This document shows, in pieces, positions 11,885 to 23,237 of a stretch of DNA of 64,000 nt (the first letter of the stretch is position 1; each line of letters begins with the position of its first letter). The notes under the pieces are model-generated. The model saw only the letters and a program-made list of their open reading frames with translations, made no database searches and was not told the origin of the DNA. The translations under genes and the position numbers were made by a program. Source of the stretch: Tenebrio molitor (taxonomy: Eukaryota > Arthropoda > Insecta > Coleoptera > Tenebrionidae); assembly GCF_963966145.1 (NCBI RefSeq), contig NC_091053.1, positions 3,472,001-3,536,000 of the forward strand, read 5' to 3'.

Positions 11885-14852
11885 AATTTTTATTGTTCAG
11901 CAACGTAAGTAATCAAGCAAAATTTAACACATTCAGTTTTAAGAGACTTTTAAATTTTGTATTTCATTTTTTCAAAATAATTCTCATTCTGCGGAAGTTA
12001 TTTATTTCAGGAGGGAGAGTTCCAACAATGTTGCGTGTTTAACCCTTTTGAAGTTTTTAATTGTTTTGGGAAAATTAAGAATGTTTTTTTAAATCTCACA
12101 CAAAACATTCACTTTGCTCACTAGTGAGAAAACATAATTTCCTCACTAGTGAGAAAATATTATTCCCTCACTAGTGATTCAATTGCCATCTTTGCTAACT
12201 ATTTTCAGTGAGCAAAAACTACTAAAATCCAATGATCATGGATCATTTCTATCTGTCCTAAATCATAGATTGATAGATAGAAAACTTTGTAAAATCGCTA
12301 ATAAAAAACTGTAAAATTTTCAGCGATTTTCAGCAATTTCATTCAAATGATCCTGGCACTAATAAGAACACAAACTCTCAGAACATTCACTTTGCTCACT
12401 AGTGAGAAAACATAATTTCCTCACTAGTGAGAAAATATTATTTCCTCACTAGTTAGCAAACATGGCAATTGAATCACTAGTGAGAAAATATTATTTCCTC
12501 ACTAGTGATTCAATTGCCATCTTTGCTAACTATTTTCAGTGAGCAAAAACCACTAAAATCCAATGATCATGGAAAAATCATTTCTCTCTGTTGTAAATCA
12601 TAACATTGATAGATAGAAAACTTTGGAAATGTGAGACATTTATTTTATATTACGAACAAAAATAAGATTGTCTCATTTAGAGATAATCTGAAATTTTTCC
12701 TAAGACACCAATGTAGAGAATTTTTTATTAAAGCGAATTTCCTTTAAAATAAGCACTTGGTAAGTTTATTTACTATTTATCTGTTGTGAACCTGACGTGG
12801 CTTAATCGCTTTCTTTTCCAGCACTTTATCTTCTTAATTTATCGATCCACGTCCACTCTTAGATCTTACCTCCCACTTGTCCCATCCTTCAGTCATCTCG
12901 TTTATTTTATGTGCATTCAGAGGTTCTAACTAGTGCAAAAAGTCATAAAAAATTTAGCCACTTTTGCCTCTTCTATTCCCACTTAGTCCTCTCCAACTTT
13001 TTCAACCTAAATCCTTCACCCAACAATCCAAAAACTTGCATCTCTCAATCTAATTTAATACTTACTTGAAAAATAATAAAAGACACTCAAATAAAACAGG
13101 TCGTTTCACGCCGTATCCTTCACGTTATTTATTCGTATTTAAAGCCGGCGGATCCCCTTATTTCCCTTCAGCAAATCACAATAAAACCGCCATATTTGCC
13201 AATAATCTTTATGAAGCAGAAGTCGCAGCTTTGAACTTTTCACGCTCGCAGCTTCATGCACGGATTACTCCGGATCCTGCAACAATACGTAACTGCAGCT
13301 GTTGCCTGAAATGACCATTTGAATGCACCGAACAGGGACATTATCGTGTCGCGTGATAAAACCTTTGCATGCAAATCTGTCTTAGCATTCTGCAAATCCT
13401 GTTGTGCGCGCAAAGTTTCTGCGAGTTGGAGCCATCAAATACAAATTATTACCAATTGACAGTCTGCGGGTTCAAAGCGCGGCTTGAACTTTTGATTGGA
13501 AAAGTTCGATAATGGATTTTTACTAATCACGAAGAGGTAGTGGTGTCAAAAGAGGTGTAACAACGCCCGCGCCTCTGCCGGACTTTGATGACCAAGTTGG
13601 TAATAAAATTTGTCTGTTTTGCTTGGGGAGATTGGGATTTTTTCAATTAGGCGGGTCAGGCCAATATTAACTTTTCTAGGTGTGGGTGAAACACAGGCTG
13701 ATAAAAGCCCATAAAAACGAGATAACGGTTGAATTTTGATGCGGCACGGTTCATCTATTGAAAAATTTATTGATGCAGAGCTGTGGAGAAAGCTATAAAG
13801 CTATAGAAATCGCCGGGCTGGTAAATATGTGGCGATTTTTTACTTGGAATCAATGGAAATCGGGTTCATAAGAGCTGACCCAATGACCCGCTAAAAACAC
13901 TTTTATTCAAATGCAATACATTTTACAAGGATCAATTTCGCTTTCGACATGCTCAAGTGAAAGATTTATTACCCTGCAGAATATTTTCAAGTAACAAACA
14001 AGTTTCACTTCCCAATTATCACCGCCTGTTCCAAGCCTCGGTTGCGCCTCGGCCAGACAACCCTGCCTCTTCTTTTTCTTTTGCAAAATTCTGATCTACA
14101 CTGTTTTTGAAACATAATGCGAGATAAATAATACTATTATTTTTCCAGTTTTCAGTCGTTCCCCTTTACTTGCTATATCATTTATTTGGCGGCGTAATGA
14201 AAGGACTTTTAATAAAAAAATTGTTTTAGTGGTTTTTGCTCACCGAAAATAGTTAGCAAAGATGGCAATTGAATCCTCACTAGTGAGGAAATAATATTTT
14301 CTCACTAGTGAGGAAATAATATTTTCTCACTAGCGAGCAAAGTGAATGTTTTGAGAGTTTGTGGATAGAGGGCACCAAATATGTTGTCTGAAACTTTTTT
14401 TAATCTGTTTTTAAAATACATACTTTCTGAATATTAGTAACTAAAACTTCTCTTATTTTTGTTTCATCTTGTGTTGGTTTTCCTGTCATAATTTTTTCGT
14501 ACAGAACAAGAATTCGTTGTTTTTTTCTACTTCTATTACATTTACATATTTCAAATAAGCATCCAAGTAAATATAGCACCTTTTGATTTGTTTAAATTAT
14601 ACTTTGTTTATTCGACAATTGCTGGAAAGAAATTAAAAAAAAACATTCTTAATTTTCCCAACACAATTAAAAACTTCAAAAGGGTTAAAAACGCAACGCT
14701 CTTGCATACAAAGGAGCTCTCTCCTGAAATAAATAATTTCCACTGAATCATTTTGAAAAAATGAAATATTAAATTTAAAAGTTTCTAAAAACTGAACGTG
14801 TTAAATTTTGCAACTTCATTACTTACGTTGCTGAACAATAAAAATTCACAAT
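11885..14852. repeat. 3-kb inverted-repeat structure with CTCACTAGTGAG clusters
   Basis: The segment 11885-12112 is repeated in inverted orientation at 14632-14852 (for example AATTTTTATTGTTCAGCAACG matches CGTTGCTGAACAATAAAAATT). Directly inside, 12103-12240 and 14232-14356 form a second inverted pair sharing multiple CTCACTAGTGAG palindromes and GCAATTGAATC words. A third cluster at 12380-12575 duplicates the first in direct orientation. The core (about 12640-14220) is non-coding. Whether this is one foldback element or two inverted insertions cannot be decided. Confidence 0.7.
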
Positions 14853-15125
14853 TATCACCGCCTGTTTCAAGCCTCGGCTGCGCCTCGGCCAGACAACCCA
14901 GACTCGGACAAAAAAAATGACTTTTTGACCTTGATACATAAATAACTATTTTATGCTTCTTTTACTTTTTCTATTTCGTCACCAAATAATAATAACGTGG
15001 TTTCTGCTTCTTCTTTTTCTTTTGCAAAATTCTGATCTACACTGTTTTTGAAATATAATGCGAGATAAATATTACTCTTATTTTTCCAGTTTTCAGTCGT
15101 TCCCCTTTACTTGCTGTATCATTTA
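14016..15125. repeat. Direct duplication flanking the right arm
   Basis: The segment 14016-14205 (AATTATCACCGCCTGTTCCA ... CCTTTACTTGCTATATC) recurs at 14853-15125. The second copy carries an extra ~90 bp after CCAGACAACCC. The inverted-repeat arm 14206-14852 lies between the two copies, as if it inserted into a tandem duplication or was moved with it. Confidence 0.65.
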
Positions 15126-16219
15126 TTTAATGAAAGAACAAAGTCCTTTCATTGCCTCTTGAGTGAGATAGTTTGCGAGGCATTTTTCCGACATCCATAA
15201 AACCGTTTTTGTGTGAAATTTATGTATTTGTTGTAGATGAGCGACAGGTGAAGTCTCAGGGATGCACTCGTTTCATCAATAATAAAGTGCAAGAGTTTCC
15301 AAGACCCTAGAGCAATAATTCTGAGCGCCCCTTTCAAGAGAGATCCCCCGTTTATTAGCGCCGAGAATTTCATAATAACGAACGTTGAATTTATAGTAGT
15401 AATATTGAAAATCTAATTATTTACAAAAGGACTCCACATTTTATATCAAAGCACAACGTGACAACGCTCAAACAAGTGCGAATTGTGCAAATGTCACATC
15501 AATCAATTTTAAATTAAACTTTCGGACCGGGGAATTCACTCAATTAATTCGCCGTGGAAGAACTAGGTAGTGCCGTTTAAAATGTACGAGTAGGTCCGCG
15601 ATTTCTATCAATTTGCCGACGGAAAAAAGCAAATTTCATTCACGCGGAAATGTCACAGAGTCGCTTCATCTCTCACACTAAACCCCCTTAAGCCAACAAG
15701 TCCTCGAAATATCGTCCAATTTGTTCGGGGATTTCCCGAGTCGTGCCGTTCGAACATCCTTAACGTGATCAATTACCAATCAAAGAGATGGAAATTCCAA
15801 GGACCGGCGAGACACGTGACAATTAATCGACGAAAATACTAACGGAACATAAATAAACAAAACTCCAGTCGGAAGCAATGAACGACCAATTTGTCAAACA
15901 CAAAGCCTTTCCGGCCACGATGTCCATTCAATTCGCGTTTTATGAGCCCACGCTCGACACGCTTACACGTCCGAAACACGCACCCTTGATGGGTTACTCT
16001 TTACATTTTACACAAGAGGCGACTGTTCATTACCACCACCAAAAATATCTATCAAAACGTGAAAATAAAACCAGTTTTTAACTAATTAACTGGGTTGTAA
16101 GTCATAAGAAGAAGGCGTATAGTCTGCGACTCGTGCTTATTTCCACAAGAAAAGCGTCCGTGGGGCGCTTGGGAAATAATAGGAAAGCGCCAGGGGGATT
16201 TCTAAGTGAAAGCGCTATT
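15126..16219. other. Intergenic, nothing firm
   Basis: Mixed composition, slightly GC-richer at 15530-16000. No open frame carries a domain. It could hold regulatory sequence. Confidence 0.4.
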
Positions 16220-16360
16220 AGAGGTGTTGGATTTTCTCATGGGCTATGAGTGATATCTACGCAAACGACGAATATCGGTCTCAAGTAGGCGCTACAAACC
16301 GACCGGATTATCGCGCAGATATTTCCAAGGTCACAGCCCATGAGAGATTCCAACAGCTCT
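16220..16360. mobile_element. MITE family GAGGTGTTGGATTTTCTCAT, short copy
   Basis: The TIR GAGGTGTTGGATTTTCTCAT with CATGGGCTATGA following is mirrored at the right end (ACAGCCCATGAGAGATTCCA). The interior matches the longer inverted copy at 42259-42525, including GACGAATATCGGTCTCAAGT. Confidence 0.8.
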
Positions 16361-17267
16361 ATTTGGATGATTGTTTCGGAAAAAGACGAGAAGAAAGGAG
16401 TTAGGGACTAGTAGTGATAAAGTATTCCGCAGGTCAAGTGTCTTTGTAAATTGGAAACAGAGGTCAAGGGTACATGTTTTCAATTGTTTTAAAATGTATA
16501 GTGAGAGGAGACATTTTTAAGTCAAGGTGTGTATTAAGAATTAAATTTAAAATGGTAGATTTATTAGAGAGAAAAATTTGTACAGCAAGGCAAGAATTAC
16601 CAAATTTGGAAATACAAAGTTGAATTACTGTTGTTGAAAGGGGAATTATGGGATGTGGTGTGGGAGGAAACGTAGGAAAATTCAGACACTAATTGGAAGG
16701 CTTGTGATGGAGAGGTAAAAGCAACAATTTGTTTATCATTAGAAGATAATTAGTTAGGAGATGTCAGAAAGGTGACGAGAGCTAAAAAAGCTTGGAGTTT
16801 GTTGAAAAACTATCACGAAAAGTCTACGCTGATGAATAAAATATTTATCTTGTACTTGATGATGTGGCATTAATTTGTAAGAAAATGGAAATATGGAAAA
16901 ATGTTCACATTTGGGGTTAGATATCGTACATCAATTTAAATATTTGACGTAACAAAGTTTGTCAAGTTTGGAAAAGGCGAAATAATAAGCATTTTGAAAA
17001 AACCATCGATGAAATCGTTTTAAAAGTTCGAGCTGAAGAAAAAAAAATGTAATTTTTATCTAAAGGAAGGATAAAATCAACGGGATAATAAAATTTCACA
17101 TGAAGTAAGTCAAATAAATCGAAGATCCACAAGATCACTTTTGTTTGGGAATATTTAAAGATCATCACGAAGAATCAGTACTTTTAGCAAATGAGAAGCT
17201 GAGCAAGTTGAAAAAGGTATTGGTGAAGGAAAAATAATACAAAAGGACAAAAAGAAACTCTCTAGCA

Positions 17268-17340
17268 GCTCCAACGGGAGAAGATGGTGATGACGCGCTT
17301 GTTTATCAAGGATCAAGTCGTACTCGGTGTCTGGAAAAAG
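17268..17340 (-). pseudogene. Displaced fragment of the peptide-precursor exon 2
   Basis: Read on the minus strand it gives a TTCCAG acceptor, then ACACCGAGTACGACTTGATC, AAACAAGCGCG and TTCTCCCGTTGGAGC, matching the start of exon 2 of the peptide gene at 24943. An internal deletion of about 11 nt puts it out of frame. Because the intronic acceptor is included, it arose from genomic DNA rather than from spliced mRNA. Confidence 0.75.
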
Positions 17341-17810
17341 CATAAATACGAAATTAAAAAATAATTGCTAAATCTGCAATAGTTTCTTAAGCTACAATTA
17401 CTAGAATTAGAGTGGTAACAAAAGATATGTGTCTACCGGTGAAGAAGAAATCAAATTAAAAGAATGCAATGGGCAAGACACCAGTAACTTTGAACTGGAG
17501 GAATATTTTGTGGTCTGATGGATCAAAATTTGTAATCTTGTAATCTTCAGTGGATTTAGAAATATAAAGTTGAATTACTGTTGACGAAAGGAGAATTATG
17601 GGATGTGGTGTTGGAGGAAACGCCGGAAAATCGTGATGGTAATTAGCTCCCCTTGGAAAGGTGAGAGCAACAATTTGTTTATTTATCAGAAGATAATTAG
17701 TTAGGAGATGTCAGAAAGGCGACTACAGTTGAAGATGCTTGGGTTTTATTGAAGAATAAAATATTTATCTTGATAAGATTACGTCGCATTAATCCGTCAG
17801 AAAATGGAAA

Positions 17811-18310
17811 TACAGGGTTATTCACGAGAGGGGTATTTCTAAATTTCTTTTTGCCGCAACCCATTATACATATTCCAACAATATCTTGATTTCAAATTTT
17901 GAAAATAATTATAACTGAATCCACGACGGCTCTTAGTCCTGTCTCTTTGACATTAAAGCAAAAAATCTTTGTCAATTCGAAAAAATTGTTTTTACAATAA
18001 CGACGAAAAGACTGATATGATCCTCATTTTGGAGAGCGTGGAAGGAATTTTGTCGCCGCTGCGGATGTTTCCAAGCCGATGGTAGACACTTCGAACACCT
18101 TTTACATGAACTTAATTTGTTAATTTATTTATTGAATTTTGATTAAATACAGGTTATCTGCCAATCTGACATTTCTGACAAATCTATTCAACTTACTTTG
18201 ATTTCTAATTTAAAAGAAATAACACATTTGATTTAGTAGTCACTGCCATTGTATTGTTGGTTGCGGCAAAATAAAAATTCAGAAGTACCCCTCTCATGAA
18301 TAACCCTGTA
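17811..18310. mobile_element. MITE, TACAGGGTTATTCACGAGAG ends
   Basis: A 500 bp unit whose ends are TACAGGGTTATTCACGAGAG and the complement of TACAGGGTTATTCATGAGAG. The similarity continues inward for roughly 50 bp (GGGGTA..TTCT.AATTT and GCCGCAACC). It splits the copia gag block. Confidence 0.85.
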
Positions 18311-18574
18311 TAGAAAAACGTTTAAACATAATATTGGATCTCGTACATTAACAGTACTTGGTGAAGAATTAGCTGAGCATCTTGCAGTTGTACTTTTATT
18401 GTGAAGTATATCGGATAGCTATAGTATGTTAAGAAGTGCTTTGGAAAGTAGATCCGGCAAGGATTTTACACTAGAATTTGTCAAGTCAAAAGTAATCCTC
18501 GAATTTAGAAAATACGAAGAAAATAAACATTTTGAAATATTATTGGACGAAATCGCATTAGGAGAAAATAGTAT

Positions 18575-18902
18575 CGGGCCTTCAAATAAATATATATTTA
18601 GAGTAGGCGTAGGCGACATTCTAATTCTGTTAACAGTGTAAAGTAATTTTTGTAAGTAACTAATTATTCTCCGGAGTATTAACCTGTGTATTACACAGTA
18701 AGCTTTTTCCCAATTTCATATTGTCATATTCCGTGGAGGGGGAATAGGGAGAACGCACTACAAAAATTAAAAATATTTTCTAACCTAATTTTATTTCGTT
18801 AAAATGTCAGACGCTTCTTGTGTCATTTTCTACGCTGGAAATATGTTGCAAACAATTGAATTTCCACAGGTTGCTCTAAATATAAATTTATTTGAAGGTC
18901 CG
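18575..18902. mobile_element. MITE, CGGGCCTTCAAATAAAT family, copy 1
   Basis: The left terminus CGGGCCTTCAAATAAAT is mirrored by ATTTATTTGAAGGTCCG at the right. A second copy lies at 23827-24111, with the same interior GTAGGCGTAGGCGACAT and TCCGTGGAGGGGGAATAGGG. Confidence 0.85.
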
Positions 18903-18966
18903 TTATATTACACTATAAGTGATGAAAAATCGCACTTTGATTGCGAATTGTGTATACTATTTTTTC

Positions 18967-19124
18967 CAACGTAGCTTATAAAAAATTATACTTTCATCAC
19001 CCAATTTAAATTTTCCTCACTAGTGAGTTTACATTCTCCATTTTCCTCACTAGTGATGCAAACGCCTATTTTCCTCATTAAATTGAGTGATGAAAGTATC
19101 ATTTTCATAAGCGACGTTGGAAAA
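18967..19124. mobile_element. Small foldback unit with CTCACTAGTGAG
   Basis: CCAACGTAGCTTATAAAAAA near the left end and the complement of CCAACGTCGCTTATGAAAAT at the right enclose CCTCACTAGTGAG words like those at 12.1-14.4 kb. Confidence 0.6.
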
Positions 19125-20139
19125 ATGTTATTTTTGTCACAAGTTGGTACAAAATAAACGGTATTGTTGGTTTTGCAAATCTCAAAATAATAAAACTTGA
19201 CATGAAGCAAATCAAATAAATTGAAGATCCGAAGATGTGCAAGATTACTTTTGTTTGGGAATACTGAAAATGATTCATAAAAAGATGAAAAGAAACGGAC
19301 GAGAGAAGCTACCGTGAAAGAAGTGGAAGAAGATTGAGTGAAATTGGTCCTGGATGTTTATTATTATTCAATAGTGAATGTTTGAAGAAAGGGGTTTCAG
19401 GATGCTTCCACAAATAGCAGAGAAGGTTTGGTCATCGTAATCCAAAAGATGTGAAGAAAATATGTAAAGAAAATGTAGCTCTAGGGATTAAGATGACAAA
19501 CTACAACTTTTTACCAATGTGTGAAAAGAAAATTGTCGAAAGTGCCATTTCCGAAAGAATAATTTTCGAAAACCGAAAAAGTATTGGATTTAGTTTATAC
19601 TGATGTATTTGTACAATTGCTCCAGGTAAGAAACGATACGTCATAACGCTAATTGAAGATTACAGCCGCAATGCTATGCTTACTTGTTCGAAAACGAAAA
19701 TGAAGTTCTTGGTTGTATCAAAAACAAGATACGAAAAGTTGAAAACAAATTTGGAAGAAATCCGAAAATTATTCGTTCTGGTGGAGGAGGTGAATCCAGA
19801 GATTTTGAAACTAAAAAATTGTTGAAAGCAGAAGATATCAAACATTAAGAATAAGCTTCATACTCTCTTCAACAAAATGGAGTTGTTATTTATTTAATTT
19901 GCAACAGATTCATCACTTCATCACATGCTGAATATAAAATGGTTCTCCAATTCTTCGGCAACTTTATTTTATGCAATTGTCTATTCTTCCGATTATATAT
20001 CATCTTTAATATCGAGTGTCCAATTGAAAAGTTCTTCAATTAGCCTTTGAATTTTTCACGACATTGTAAATTATGTCTTGGAACTTAGGACTTAGGACTA
20101 CGTCAAGAAGTGGTATTTTTATCTAAATTTATTTTATAC

Positions 20140-20950
20140 TAGCTTTTACCCGCGGCTTTGCCCGCAAATTTCAGAATGTTTTAAAATTATGTTTCTATTT
20201 TCATGTATTGTGATAAACGCAGTAATTTCAATATGAAGTTTGTCTTTTTACGAAGAATAATTAAAACTTTACTGTAGACTACTTTTTTCTTCGACTATAT
20301 AAACAAAAAGATCAATACGATAAGAAACTAACACTATGATCACTTACCAATTCATGAAAATATGCCAACATAACACTTTTATTTTCAGTTGTAACCTTAT
20401 TTAGATCCTCCTATTGTTTGATTGTCTCGTTTGATTTCAGATACCTGCCTTTTGATTTTTCCGGTATTAAGCTATTTGAAGCTTGTTCTGCTTCATTTAA
20501 GACATCTTCCGGTAAAACACAATCATTCAAACACATTTTGCGAAATTGCTACTTTTATAAACAACCAAATGTAACTATGACACCTGAACATATCATGCAA
20601 ACGCGATTTCCAACTCGAAAAAACTTTTTTTGTGCTTAACAGGCTTAAAAATGATAATAGGGGTTGCTTTTTGTGGGTGTCAAGCGGCGAAGGTGACGAC
20701 ATACTCAGAGGATGAAATAGGGGTGAAGCGGCGAAGGTGAGGGTATTTCCAACTCGAAAAAACTGTCTTTTTTTCTTAACATGGTTTAAAATGGTAGTAG
20801 GGGTTGGTTTTTGTAAAATTAAAGTAGACAGTAAATTTCTTCTTGTTTTGAACATCAAGTGTACAAAATTTCATCAAGATCGGACTAAAACTGTAGATTT
20901 GCATACAAAATATACAAACAGGTATTCAGTTTTATATATACAGATGTATA
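20140..20950. mobile_element. Non-LTR/SINE-like element (CTAGCTTTTACCCGCGGC)
   Basis: The start ACTAGCTTTTACCCGCGGCT followed by TTGCCCGC, and the end AAATTTCATCAAGATCGG followed by AAACAGGTATTCAG, are the two termini of a dispersed class common in insect genomes. An internal duplication (about 20605-20690 and 20746-20820, ATTTCCAACTCGAAAAAACT) is present. The superfamily is not assigned with confidence. Confidence 0.55.
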
Positions 20951-21479
20951 ATCTGAGTGCCAGGTTATTAAAAAGGTTTATAACTTGAGCAGTACATGCT
21001 CTGGCTACATGTTTGGTAACACTGAATACAAAACCTCTTAATCTGACGAAAGTCACAACGATCTATAATCTCTAGAATTTTAGGTTAGATGTGTTTATTT
21101 ATGTTGAAAGCATTAAATGAACACCAAGACATTATTGCCTACGTTGTCGACAAGCCAATTGCAAAGATGTAATCTTCTTGGATAATCTACTGGCTTAAAT
21201 TCCTGCACTGCTGTGACACGGTGGGGATAAAGATGTAAATTCTTGTGTAACATTATGTACGTTGTTCCAACAGATCGATCACTCAATTGTCGGATAGGTG
21301 CATTAATTAAAGTGAAATTAAATTTAATCAAAGTTCAATTGGACAGAAAACGAAACTCAACTCAAACAAAAAAAACGTTACACTGGAAAAACATAACTGA
21401 CACCTGTCAAACAAGATATTACCCCTTTTTCATCAAAAAGTCGTATCCAAGTGGATGAACTTTTCATTTGAACACCCGT
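20951..21479. other. Intergenic, nothing recognised
   Basis: AT-rich sequence with no coding or repeat signal. Confidence 0.4.
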
Positions 21480-21914
21480 TACTGTGTATTTCACTAGTGA
21501 TAATGACCCCGGCGCAATTAAAAATGCAACCCACAATACATTTCCAAAGTTAACGTGGCTATTTTAAATATCGCATTGTTTTTAAATGAAATTATTTGTG
21601 AACTGACATTTCCAAAAAATACGACGATGAGATGAGAAATCGGACATGATCCTGATTTGTGACGAATGTAATAAAAATGCTTCTGCCGTTGCGCGTTTAT
21701 GCAGCAATAAACATTTTCCTAAAAACTCCTCGTTTGTCACAATTTCATTTAACCAAGCCAATGACGTTTATGTCAAAATTTAGGAAACTGCACAGCTAAC
21801 TACGTTTTATGTTTTTTAAATGAAAAAAGGAATATCCACGTTAACTTTGCAAATGTATTGTTGGTTGCATTTTCAATTCCGCCAAACTCATTGTCATTCG
21901 TGAAATACCCTGTA
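21480..21914. mobile_element. MITE, TACAGGGTATTTCAC ends
   Basis: A 435 bp unit. The left end TACTGTGTATTTCACTAGTG and the complement of the right end, TACAGGGTATTTCACGAATG, stay similar for ~85 bp, through CAATACATTT and AAAGTTAACGTGG. Non-coding. Confidence 0.85.
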
Positions 21915-22261
21915 TTTATATTAATGCTTTGTACTTGCTTTTTACTTATTACTCCTGTTTGAAAATTTGACAAATAATAACATTATTTCAGCTGGAAATA
22001 TTTCCTTGTTGTAATAAGATTAAAATCAATAATGAATATCACATGGTCACTGATTTGGCCTTTCAAATGATGGTAATTTGTGATAAAATGATCGACGAGT
22101 GGAAACTTTAGTTACATATTTAACATTCTCTGAAATCTATCTTTAAACGTACTATTTAATCTATTATACTTAAATTAATTTAACACTCCATATCTGAAAC
22201 GGTATTCAGTTGAAGTAGAATTTCTGTCCCGGCGCATCCACCAAAAGTGGCAAAAAAAATC

Positions 22262-22521
22262 TACAGGGTGTCTCAAAATTCGCGAATTCCGAACTCAGAG
22301 CGTAGTAGGGAAGGACCCAGTGACGCTCGAAAAATACTTGAAAAAAAAAATTTGCTCTTCCTGAAGAAAATATAAGCACTTTAATTTTGTTCAATACATA
22401 CTCGTAGCTACGTTGCTATTCCATTTTTAAGAAATATTACAAACTTTTAAGATTTTTTTACTCCAAAGTAAAGCTATTCTTCAAAAAATTGTTTTACGTT
22501 ATTATTTTGAGACACCCTGTA
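22262..22521. mobile_element. MITE, TACAGGGTGTCTCAAAAT ends
   Basis: A 260 bp unit with TACAGGGTGTCTCAAAAT at the left and its near-perfect complement at the right. A remnant of the left end recurs inverted at 29280-29320 (GAATTCGCGAATTTTGAGAC). Confidence 0.85.
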
Positions 22522-23237
22522 TAATGAATAATTGTTTTTTTTAATATTCTTTTATAGTAAAAATTCATCGAATCTTAAAACAAAATGTTTCACATTACTT
22601 TTAATTGATTAATTTGTTTTTAGAACCCAAAGGTAACTTGTTCTTATTTATGGGATCCACATAATCTGGGCGTAGTGACAACTTGATCTTTATCTGCCCT
22701 TTAATAATATATGTATCTTTTGTACAATTTATCAATAAATGATGTTAAAAAATACTGTTGCTTTGTGGAATAGTTTTGTCGTAATAATTGAGTTTTTGAA
22801 ACAATTTTGTTGTAATTTACAGCGAAAATAATGTATTTATCTCGGCTCATCTAGCAAACTCGATTTCAATGGAATCATTCAAATGCGAATTCGATAACAA
22901 CAACATTTGAAAATAAAAAATAGTTTAGTTTTTAAATTTTCGATTTCGTCTTTCCGAGTCGCGTTAAAACAACTTGTTGAAGAGGATCGCCCCTTTGCCT
23001 AATTGGCTCTCTAAATGCCAGTAATTCAAATGACATTTCGCCGTCTGTTAAGAGCTTTTAAGTCTTGACGCTTAATGCAAATTAGGCGAACGTCCCGACT
23101 AAGCTACCTGATACATCGATAGGGCAAAAAGCCACGCTTTCAATTTGGATTATGCAATAAAGCTTTCGCACCTGAAACTGAATATAAAGAGGGACCCCTT
23201 AATTCGATTTAACACTAATGGCTCGCTCTTGTTGCAG

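Larger units (their letters stand above)
16560..19860 (+). mobile_element. Decayed Ty1/copia retrotransposon, rearranged
   Basis: Gag-like pieces include AKKAWSLLKNYHEKSTLMNK near 16780, a second diverged copy of that block at 17560-17810, and LESRSGKDFTLEFVKSK near 18440. An integrase core lies near 19570-19690, with LDLVYTD followed in another frame by GKKRYVITLIEDYSR, the pattern of the copia integrase catalytic domain. Stops, frameshifts and internal duplication show that it is dead. It is interrupted by MITEs at 17811-18310, 18575-18902 and about 18967-19124, and by a fragment of a host gene exon at 17268-17340. No LTRs were identified. Confidence 0.75.

Noticed and set aside
20523..20858. 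111-codon minus frame
   Set aside because: It falls inside the CTAGCTTTTACCCGCGGC repeat, over its internal duplication, and has no domain.
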